This document shows, piece by piece, positions 57,201 through 64,000 of a stretch of 64,000 nucleotides of DNA. The first letter of the stretch is position 1; every line of letters begins with the position of its first letter. A program made the position numbers and the translations under genes. Origin of the DNA: Halisarca cf. caerulea (lineage: Eukaryota; Porifera; Demospongiae; Chondrillida; Halisarcidae); assembly GCA_963170055.1 (NCBI GenBank), contig CAUJGJ010000001.1:647501-711500 (forward strand), given 5' to 3'. The notes below the pieces were generated by a model that ran no database searches, had not been told where the DNA came from, and saw nothing but the letters and a program-made list of their open reading frames with translations.

Positions 57201-60200
57201 ATGACCTAATTTCCTGCTATCACTGGCAAGAGTGCAATATCTGATGCAAAACGAGATGTCCTTGCACTATCTTGCCGTCTTGGAGGGATGGGATTAGCTA
57301 ACCCAGCCAAATCATGTGCATTCCAATATGAATCCTCTGAGAAGATTACAGCTCCAATCATCAACTTCATTATCAATGAAAAATAATGTCCTCATGATGT
57401 TTGGGATGAAATGACCCAGGTGAAGTGAGAAGTGAGACAAGAAAGGAAAGCTAGGTTTGAAGAAGATACTGCCAATATTCAACTGATAACCTCATTGAAG
57501 AGATCAGTTGATCTGGCCAAGGAGAAAGGTGCTTCATCATGGCTCACTACTCTACCTCTGGCGAGTCAGGGATTTACCTTGTACAAGAGTGCATTACAGG
57601 ATGCATTGGCTCTTTGATACAACTGGCTGCCAGAGCAAATGGCATCTAAATGCGCTTGCAATGAACCATTCACTGTGGAGCATGCACTATCCTGCCCAAA
57701 AGGAGCATTCCCCATTCATTGTCACAATGAGATTCGGGATATCACTCATAGCTTGCTGTCTGAAGTTTGTCAAGAAACTATTGTGGAGCCAGTCTTGCAA
57801 CCACTTGACGGACACAACCTCCGATATGCATCTGCTATCACTGATGACAATGCGAGATCCGACATAATGGCCAAGGGCTTCTTGGGAACCTCTCACCAAA
57901 ATGCATTCTTTAATGTTACCCTCACTCGCCATCCAACAAGAGGTTCTCTATCCCTGCTTGCTATGCACACCATGAGCAGATCAAGCGGTGCATGTATGAA
58001 CAAAGGATCCAGGACATCGAGCTAGCCTCATTCACTCCTTTGTTGTTCAGCTCCACTAGAGGTATGAGTAAATCTACAGCGGTATTTTATGGACGTCTGG
58101 CTGATAAGATTGCAACAAAGAGAGGACAACCATACTGTACCACTATGACATGGATCAGATGCATCCTCAATTTCTCCCTAATCAGATCGGCAGTGACATG
58201 TCTAAGAAAATCTCGCCACCAGAGAAGCCCAAGATTGCCTGATTCGACCACATTGGCCACCAATGAGGCCAGAATCTAAAGTATTATTCTATCGTTGACA
58301 AGTAAACAGACCTGTGTATTAACATTTTATGTGAGTTAATGCATGCATGTAATCATCTATATCAGGCAGTGCACATGTGTGCCTAATTCTGAATCAATTA
58401 TTTTACAAAAGGCACTTCGCGCTAACAATCTGAGCTCACTAGCGAACAATGAGACCTCTGGACCCTTCGTGGTGACCTGTAGCTCAGTTTGAAAAAAACG
58501 ATGAGAATAATAATGAAAAGAATAATCTTAAAATGGTACTGGTGTTGCGTAGCCATACCTTTTCGTCTAAAATTTCGAAGTTATTTAAAAGAAATTGGCC
58601 TACGAGGGGTTTTAACTACTTCATTTTATAGCTAGTGTGTCAAAAAGCACCAATATCACTTCTAAATGCTTCTAACCGTACTGTATCATTAGTTTTCGGA
58701 CGAAAACAAAACTTGCATTATTGTATGGCGGCCATGTTTTTTCTGTGTCAATCCTACATTTACATTTGGAGTACTACCGTACTCCACAATACCTTATAGA
58801 GTTATTAATATTACTTATACAGTATGTATGCATATCTGCAGCTGGGAACCACCCAGATACAAAAACATAATATATACTATCATACCTGCAATAGAAAGGT
58901 ACATACAGTATGTACAGTACGGACCCCAAAAAGGTAAGGCCAAAGATAATACAATTCCACAAAATGAGAATCATTTGTAACACTACTGCTAATAGAGAAA
59001 AGTTAAATAGTGAACAATAAAAGGCTAATCAAGAAATAATAAATGCTGACCGAGAGATGTAAACTACTAACAGACTTTAAATCAAGCTTTAAATAGCCTA
59101 CAAGGCAGTATGTTGTTAAAAATTACTTCGTAGCCCTTTGACAGTGAGAACGAGAAAGATCACCAGAGAATGTCTTTGGGCATGTAGAAACAATGGATCA
59201 TCTAAATTTTTTCAGAGTCAGTTTACTATATCACGGTGTGTTTAGATGTAAAGAGAAGATTGCTCTGAAGAAGACGGTTAGTACTGTAGTTAAGAAGTAC
59301 AAGGAGCATGGGGTGATTGGACATTTACAAGGATCCGGAAACTGTTAAAGTTTACAACAGAAGCATTAGTGGAAGCAAATGCGCCCAAAATCATTGCCAA
59401 TGAACATGGTAAAGGGGAAGAGAATAATACATGCAGTATTCTGTAAACCGAAAACAACCAAGCGCTAACTGGAGACTGTCAAACATAAAGCACTAATGAC
59501 GCTAAAAGAAACGCTGCTTAACTGCCAAAATAAACAAGAAACAGCAACGACAAACACCAACTGCTATTAGTTTTACTTTTCTCTTCAATCTGTACTGTAT
59601 GTACACGTGTATATGTACATGTGTATACATGTATATGTACACGTGTATGCAGAATACAGCCGGACCTTTATAATCCAAAAGTGATGGGGTCAAGAAACTG
59701 CTGGGTTGTAGAGGTTTTTGGATTGCAGAGAATTACTTAATTCTGGCATTTACATCAGTTCACTAACATATGATAGTGTATTCATTATGGTGTGCCATCA
59801 GTGAGGGTACATACATACAGTCAGATAGAAACTACTTAAATGTAGCCTTAGCTGAAGGTTGTTGTGAACGACTAGCCTACTGGCTTTAAATTTCTTGATT
59901 CTATAAGCACCAAAGCTTTTTCTGTAGAATAGGTTCATGGAGAGGGTGACAGTAGCCCTCACTTGGGAGAGGAAAGAGTACAGAGGCCTGTCCACCTATT
60001 TTGTCAATGTGGCCTCTACAATCCTCTGAAGTTTGACAGCAAGATTTACAAAGTCTCGAGCTCCAAGTTCAGAGACCGTTTTTAAAGGATTTTGCTAAAT
60101 TTCTTCATTCTAATTCCAACCTGTTTTCTCAACTTGTTTTCTTTGGGCCTAGGAACAGCTGCACTGATAACGTCGGATTACAAAGGAGTCGGATTAAGAA

Positions 60201-61668
60201 GGTTCCACTGTATTAATTTGTAAAGAATTCTTAGCCTTAAATTTCAATACAACTTTAAAAAGACTCACTACCAATAGACAATAATTCTTGAGATCCAGAT
60301 GAAAAGGCAGTATCATCAACTGTACCATTCATCTTCAAATCAAACATCCACTGCCTAGTCTACAAAATTAAAACAATAATATCAATTTTATTAGTACAAT
60401 TGTATTGACAGACAAACATACGTGCATACATCATGACAATAAGTTGCATACTATCAAGGGGTATGGTACTTAAAAATTCAGTGTGCCGAAGTGAACTACA
60501 AATTTTGGCTTTTTATTAGAATACAGAAAGCCAAATCGAGTGCAAACAGTGTATATTTCCTTCTCTACAGACACAGAAAATATCAGCATGAGTTTGTGCT
60601 AACAAGGAAAAAATACACCTGTGGTAGTTGCACAGGACTAGACAGGTATAAACAAAGGCATCAACGGTTAGGTATAATTGTGTTATATGGGTATAGGGTT
60701 GGACAAACATGACAAGATGGGATTTGGGCTTAGATGACTTATGATGAATTGGGTAAGCGAGTACATACGTACAAATCCCAAAGGAGCAAAATCCAGCCTT
60801 TTGCAAATTAAAATAAAGTGCTGTAGGCTAAGATTTGGAGTATATAAAGGGCTTTGCACAACTATACAATTTGCATGCACTTACTATAACTGCATGCAGT
60901 CCACTATAACTCCCACCTTAAAGCCCCATGCATATCCAACCCCAAGCATGTCTAGCCCTGTGTAACTGCCACTCCATCATGTGTCCGCATGTTTTATTTA
61001 TGGAATTTAACACGAAATATTACTAGATTCATTTACGCAGAAGTAGGATACTGCATCTGCATATGCACATACCTTATTTGAAAACAAAGATATATAGCCA
61101 TTTTGTGCCGGAAAGGCAATATATTTGTTGTCAGGGGATATTACAAACTTAGAACTGATTCCTCTGTGACCTATGTACAGTAAGAATAGAAGTCATGACA
61201 ACATGAGCTACGTGTATGTACACAATCATTAGCAAAGGATCTTCATAGTCCGCTAAAAAAAGATTCAAGTATTCCATGAAAAAAACTGCCTTTTTTCCTT
61301 CACCAGTTTCACTTGGTCCAATTATAAAAGAAAAAGTTCATGCATAGTTTACTATTATGTATTCCTATTCACATGATATAATTGTGGCATGATATATGTA
61401 CACAACCCAATCCATAAATGTATGGTAGGGACTCTGTTCAGCTTTGACCTCTAAGTTAAGCAGGCCCCTTCTGAGAATACACATATGGTAGGGACTCACC
61501 TTTAGTATCAATTCTCGATACTTTCCCCGAGCCAATGTCATAGACATAAAATACTTGCCTGGAGCCAACACCTAAAATTTCTTTTCCATCTTGTGAAAAC
61601 TTGGCCATACACAAAGAAGCATTCTCAAAGTCAATACTTTGTAACTTTGGGTTGGCTTCACCATCTAC
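50531..61668 (-). CDS. UTP18: UTP18 small-subunit processome component, C-terminal exons
   Basis: UTP18 is a nucleolar WD40 protein of the UTP-B complex needed for 18S rRNA maturation. Seven exons on the - strand join in phase: 61668-61500, 61170-61073, 60359-60269, 51686-51563, 51078-50907, 50827-50688, 50576-50531 (840 nt, 279 residues plus TAG). The reading begins VDGEANPKLQSIDF and includes RQVFYVYDIGSGK, GHRGISSKFVISPDNKYIAF, RQWMFDLKMNGTVDDTAFSS, DGQIYVWDMRSRSCINKFTD, SDSGVVNVYGM, and SEKKSAVRLMHLPSGSVFSN with DFSASGGYLACGNAKGRVAL. All parallel the last half of human UTP18 at matching length. The N-terminal half is not found up to 64000. The intron 51687-60268 (8.6 kb) is filled by retroelement copies G and H, lying antisense to UTP18, plus other repeats. 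Confidence 0.9.
52063..52317 (+). other. Unidentified 84-codon open frame in UTP18 intron
   Basis: An ATG-started frame reads MEAISLGSQAKKYGGVPFTR, later LGAIRRLMVKFIGL and NKRFRARWLDNAPWLPCKLT, then a stop. Composition looks coding-like, but no family is recognised. It begins near an AGTCT-type tip (TTAGTCTAGGAAGCCAGGCT at 52068), so it may belong to an unknown element. It is antisense to UTP18. Confidence 0.3.
52440..54060 (+). pseudogene. RLE-type non-LTR retroelement, lineage 1 (copy G), 5'-truncated
   Basis: A 191-codon frame (52442-53017) starts after the RT catalytic box: ILSWWENLVKPGPEFGYFPK, GSKHLGIPLGTAEY, ARSQPHAAYSTFTHG, LEDAIRLKLIPVVTG, VRDGGMGI. A second frame (53022-53750) has SWLSTLPLKAYDFVLHKRAF and a CCHC cluster (CKCGKAFSVVHALNC) with RH following. 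A +frame piece (53444-53776) has VEPHLQPL, EARSDISVGGFWGS and KVYMDIRVFNP, the endonuclease core; 53722-53949 has the C-terminal WLRCRLGFVLLRSS. Three frame changes break it. Its 3' end runs into (TTA)n repeats. It is the least decayed copy here. Confidence 0.85.
54118..54235. repeat. (TTA)n microsatellite at retroelement 3' end
   Basis: Two TTA/ATT tracts separated by T-rich DNA. Reading frames across it encode only Tyr, Leu or Ile runs. It follows the 3' end of retroelement copy G, as expected for a tail copied from, or inserted into, a TAA repeat. Confidence 0.95.
54663..54708. repeat. Perfect short hairpin
   Basis: AAAACAAGTGGTCAAATCT pairs with AGATTTGACCACTTGTTTT with almost no loop, inside the large UTP18 intron. 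Confidence 0.9.
54845..55009. repeat. Inverted repeat with about 32-bp arms
   Basis: GGTTTATCTCTGCAACAATG and the following GTATCAGGTTTA (54847-54879) reappear reversed at 54977-55008 (TAAACCTGATACCATTGTTG, then CAGAGATAAACC). The spacer of about 100 bp contains GCCAAAATGCAG. No element family is recognised. Confidence 0.8.
55110..58290 (+). pseudogene. Near full-length RLE-type non-LTR retroelement, lineage 1 (copy H)
   Basis: This copy shows the most complete domain order. An N-terminal cysteine cluster (CCKCNHSGHCSNYKCSRDG, then LCTNCLPSRL, about 55170) is followed by a conserved pre-RT helix block (FKWGNLDGTDFRKEIENAYK, 55590; HWRRNIFMMPSEKVGEQF). Then RT: VTRRIISKAILEVVMDE (56370), LLVDATVAFNLLNRRTAL (56530), EGVMQGDPLAMSMYVLGIMP (56680), WLADDAAAGGS (56776, both Asp kept), SSGQKHLGAALG and AKREPQAAYSAFIHG. 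The end has CCHC (CACNEPFTVEHALSC), CHNEIRD, VEPVLQPLDGH, ARSDIMAKGF and NAFFNVTLTRH, the order of an R2-group endonuclease, and SSTRGMSKSTAVFYGRLADK. Many stops and frameshifts. It lies antisense in the UTP18 8.6-kb intron. Confidence 0.85.
56247..56289. repeat. Short hairpin within retroelement copy H
   Basis: ATCAGGATCCACATATG pairs with CATATGTGGATCCTGA around a short CACTA loop, interrupting the RT region between the pre-RT block and the finger motifs. Confidence 0.85.
58390..58790. repeat. Reversed partial copy of the 0.9-kb repeat
   Basis: ATGAGACCTCTGGACCCTTC, TTTTCGTCTAAAATTTCG and CTGTGTCAATCCTACAT are the reverse of segments in the copies at 46440 and 47925. It ends in TTGGAGTACTACCGTACTCC, the inverted version of their GGAGTATGG start. 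Confidence 0.75.
59160..59440 (+). pseudogene. Tc1-like transposase fragment (DNA-binding region)
   Basis: Across one frameshift the translation reads KKTVSTVVKKYKEHGVIGHL then LTTEALVEANAPKIIANEHG-like residues. This resembles the second helix-turn-helix and linker of Tc1-type transposases. No catalytic DDE part was found. Assignment rests on a short motif only. Confidence 0.4.
59656..60210. mobile_element. TA-flanked MITE with CGGATTA/TAATCC ends
   Basis: TA-CAGCCGGACCTTTATAATCC at the left and GTCGGATTAAGAAGGTTCCACTG-TA at the right (end at 60210) are inverted. TTGGATTGCAG and CGGATTACAAAGG-type units recur inside. It is the largest of these elements (555 bp), directly 3' of UTP18 exon 60359-60269 on the gene's strand. 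Confidence 0.65.
60619..60972. mobile_element. Minisatellite-foldback family, diverged copy
   Basis: GTGGTAGTTGCACAGGACTA then GACAGG at the left, and CATGTCTAGCCCTGTGTAAC then TGCCAC at the right, are inverted. Inside are GGGTATAGGGTTGGACAAAC and CATATCCAACCCC. These are the same units as at 40262. It lies in the UTP18 intron 60360-61072. Confidence 0.65.
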
Positions 61669-62354
61669 CTATAAGAAAAGTCAAAGCACAGTAGCAATGC
61701 ACTTGAATGAAGAAAGTAAAAGTAATACAGGGGCTGCCTTTGGCAGTGCAAGAATAGTAGTGTGCTGAGTTGCTTTACTTATTTATAGTGAGGTACCACA
61801 CAGTAATTAAGTTGGTCCTCAGTGGAGAAGTGCTCAGTAGTGAACAGTCTAGTATAATCCACAAATACATCATATATCTATTCCTCCACAAGTGCAGAAA
61901 GTAGTAATGTTGAAAAGGGATGTGAGGACAAAATTTTGTCATGACAAGGGGAAGAAAGACATTCACCAGGGGCGTAGCCAGAAGAAAAAGAAGGGGGTTC
62001 TTAAAAGCCATGATCATGGGCATGTAGTGTACCAAAATCTTTGGTGGTATTGTAGACACATTGTACTATACAGTATGTACAGTACGTATGTATGTAGCCA
62101 TAACTTGCTATAGTACGTACATGTGTATGATGTCAACACTGTGGCCACATGCAGGCACGGGAGCACTGCTTGTATGGAAGCGAGCATTTAAATTTACAAT
62201 AGTAATTTGAAAACCAAGCCATATTAATCTACGCTTGTGTCAGACAAGGAGCTAGAAACAACTAAAAGGAGCATAAAGCATCAATAGTATTCACAGCATC
62301 TGCTGTCATGTGCTCTGCAGAACCATACATGCAGGTGTATGCAGGTGACTACTG

Positions 62355-62430
62355 GAGGTCAGAGGAAGTTTGGGGATAGATATACCCCTCACCTTTGGCT
62401 CAGGGTATATCTATCTACAAACTTCCAATG
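62355..62430. repeat. Hairpin with GGATAGATATACCC arms
   Basis: AGAGGAAGTTTGGGGATAGA then TATACCC pairs imperfectly with GGGTATATCTATC then TACAAACTTCC around a CTTTGG loop. Confidence 0.7.
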
Positions 62431-62491
62431 ACTGAGACTGAGGGTCGTATGTGTGCGCAATACACCTGGCAGCCACGGTTCATATATTAAA

Positions 62492-62678
62492 CAGTGAGAC
62501 CTCACTTATCCGCACCTCAGATATCCAGTTCCCTCATCTTCCACAGAAGTTTTTATTGGAACGAATCTGCAATAATCCTACTGTACACTATACTACAGCT
62601 CCTTCATTTATCCAGTTCCCTCACTTCATCCGCAATTTCATCCAGAACGGATGTGTGTGGATAAGTGAGGTCTCACTG
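62492..62678. mobile_element. ATCC-motif MITE with CAGTGAGACCTCAC ends
   Basis: CAGTGAGACCTCACTTATCC and GGATAAGTGAGGTCTCACTG are perfect inverted ends of a 187-bp element. TATCCAGTTCCCTC occurs twice inside, and CATCCGC / CATCCAG variants add to the internal array. Confidence 0.85.
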
Positions 62679-62804
62679 TATACATTGACCGAGAAGAAGA
62701 CACCGATTTTTAAGTTTTGTTAAGTTTTTTTCTCCTTTATCACCGCAAGTTTGGCTGTTAGAATCTGATGTGATTCTAAGTTGTTGCTGGATCATCCAAG
62801 AACA

Positions 62805-63129
62805 TTAATCCCTTTCTTTTCTTGAGTGAGCCCACAGTGCGTCGTACGGAGTGAAATCTGCCAATTGTGATCTCTTCATGATCGAATCATCACCTGATAT
62901 TGTCTCCGCAGCAAAAATCTAAGTTACTGTTTACATTTTACAAGTAAAACAAGGTAGGATGAGGCAGTTTTACACACCTAAAGCGTTTCTGAAGCTTTAA
63001 TAACACAAAACAAAAGTGACGAGGGAGTATATGCGTTCATATACTCCCTGTAACCCCGCGACCCAGGTGGATATGCCATATATATACTCCCTGTGCAAAG
63101 TATGGGATTGCGTAATCGTCAGTGTGTGC

Positions 63130-63188
<59 letters not shown>

Positions 63189-63648
63189 CCGTTTTCAGGG
63201 TAACCACACTAAGTTAAATCCCATAACCGGGGTATAACTGCAACAAGAGACCGCTTGGCTTCTTATTGTAGTTATACCCCAGCCCATATTAGGGAAAAGG
63301 TAATTAGACACAAAAGTCAGTCATTACAATAGCAATCTAGCACATTGTATGGCTTCATTCGGCAGCTGCCCATACATTGAGGTCGAGGATAGTACTGTTG
63401 TTCTAAACTTATAAATTTACCAACGGGGCAGTCTTCTACTAAAGCAGCGGTGGCTGCCGCCTTACTATAGCTAACCTCTCGTAGTCGAAAACATACCGTC
63501 GTGAAACTTGCTGCTTTAAGAATTCTTCGAAGCCGGTGCAAAAACTTTGAACACTTTGATTATTCACAAGTGTACTACTGTCCTTGAAATGACTTTTAGC
63601 AGCATCGGAAGAGTTCGGATTCTCGTTATCGGATGTAGAGATTCTCTG
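62805..63648 (-). CDS. Unidentified gene, two 3'-terminal exons
   Basis: Exon 63648-63466 (183 nt, 61 codons) has an acceptor TTTTAG and donor ATA|GTAAGG. Exon 62918-62805 (114 nt, 37 codons plus TAA) has an acceptor CTTAG. Both junctions are phase 0. The product reads ISTSDNENPNSSDAAKSHFK, QSFCTGFEEFLKQQVSRR, YVFDYERLAI, IFAAETISGDDSIMKRSQ, then FTPYDALWAHSRKERD. A Ser/Asn-rich lead is followed by an alternating hydrophobic/charged domain. I do not recognise the family. The intron holds the (TA)n tract. It lies upstream, on the same strand, of the UTP18 exons, where UTP18's missing N-terminal half would be expected, but it does not resemble UTP18. Either it is nested in a UTP18 intron or the UTP18 5' half lies elsewhere. 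Confidence 0.45.
63134..63186. repeat. (TA)n microsatellite
   Basis: About 26 TA units, inside the intron of the unidentified - strand gene. Confidence 0.98.
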
Positions 63649-63706
63649 CTAAAATATCGGCAAGCTGATTCTCCACAAATAAAAGCCCTGGGCGGGGTAT
63701 ATAATA

Positions 63707-63882
63707 CAGTCGAACTCTGTTAGTAAGTACCTGGGTTAGTAAGTACTCCTGGATAGTGAGTACTCATTGCTCTCTCCCTACCTCATGCAACACCATTGAA
63801 AGCACCTTGGATAGTAAGTACCTCTGATAGTGAGTACTAATTTTTCCTTCCCTTGAGGGTACTTACTATCCAAGTTCTACTG
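63707..63882. mobile_element. TA-flanked MITE built from TAGTAAGTACC units
   Basis: TA-CAGTCGAACTCTGTTAGTA at the left and TACTATCCAAGTTCTACTG-TA at the right are inverted. TTAGTAAGTACCTGG, TTAGTAAGTACTCCTGG, ATAGTGAGTACTC, ATAGTAAGTACCTCTG and ATAGTGAGTACT are tandem-like restatements of the end core within 176 bp. Confidence 0.85.
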
Positions 63883-63884
63883 TA

Positions 63885-63983
63885 GTTATACAATGGCATT
63901 TGCGGAGAATGGATTTATACACGCACTCGCCCTCGGGTCTCGTGCGTGTATAGTCCATACTCCGCAAATTGCCATTGTATAAC
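63885..63983. repeat. Foldback next to the TA MITE
   Basis: GTTATACAATGGCATTTGCG then GAG, and CTCCGCAAATTGCCATTGTA then TAAC, form about 25-bp arms. An inner pair (ATACACGCACTC / GTGCGTGTAT) gives a second stem. Confidence 0.8.
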
Positions 63984-64000
63984 TATTACATATATATATA

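Noticed and set aside
1..64000. tRNA, rRNA or snRNA genes
   Set aside because: I looked for tRNA-like TTCGA arms with matching stems and for conserved rRNA blocks and found none I could support; a covariance-model search would be needed to exclude them.

Overview
This is eukaryotic, animal-type DNA: AT-rich, intron-rich and full of microsatellites and degenerate transposable elements. Four conserved animal genes can be read from spliced exons. Many small introns, very high transposon load and frequent short palindromes (GCATGCATGC, TACGTACGTA types) suggest an early-branching marine metazoan such as a sponge. That placement is inference; no rRNA or mitochondrial marker is present.

Host genes, left to right. 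(1) The C-terminal exons of a GALNS-type N-acetylgalactosamine-6-sulfatase, + strand, 2545-3927; its catalytic N-terminal part is not in the window. (2) A two-exon NDUFC2-like complex I subunit, - strand, 6825-7248. (3) A PDZD8 orthologue, + strand, 11996-33616, reconstructed as about 22 exons joining in frame to about 707 codons: membrane anchor, SMP lipid-transfer domain, first C2-like region, PDZ, second C2-like region, C1 zinc finger, coiled coil. (4) The C-terminal seven exons of UTP18 (small-subunit processome WD40 protein), - strand, 50531-61668, with an 8.6-kb intron packed with mobile DNA. Two further phase-matched - strand exons at 62805-63648 belong to a gene I cannot name.

Mobile DNA fills the rest. 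There are at least six decayed copies, in three lineages, of non-LTR retroelements with RT, CCHC and a restriction-like endonuclease (9.9-11.6, 12.6-13.6, 20.6-22.0, 28.3-30.1, 52.4-54.0 and 55.1-58.3 kb, plus a 3' scrap at 35.3 kb). Several end in, or are bracketed by, (TAA)n tracts. There is a CR1/L2-like LINE on the - strand (36.2-38.4 kb), a second LINE scrap (44.7-45.6 kb), a broken Helitron (39.6-43.8 kb), a Tc1-like scrap (59.2 kb), and many non-autonomous inverted-repeat elements.

The most unusual signals are structural. One is a set of sequence-unrelated TA-flanked MITE families in which the core of the terminal repeat is reiterated inside the element. Another is a family of foldbacks whose arms are minisatellites of a GGGCTAGAC-type unit. 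Others are a set of foldbacks sharing AGTCTGG tips, many perfect hairpins (one with 38-bp arms inside PDZD8 intron 1), and long poly(G)/poly(C) runs inside repeats. The host genes share no pathway (lysosomal sulfatase, mitochondrial complex I, ER contact-site lipid transfer, ribosome biogenesis); they are ordinary eukaryotic neighbours separated by transposon-rich DNA.
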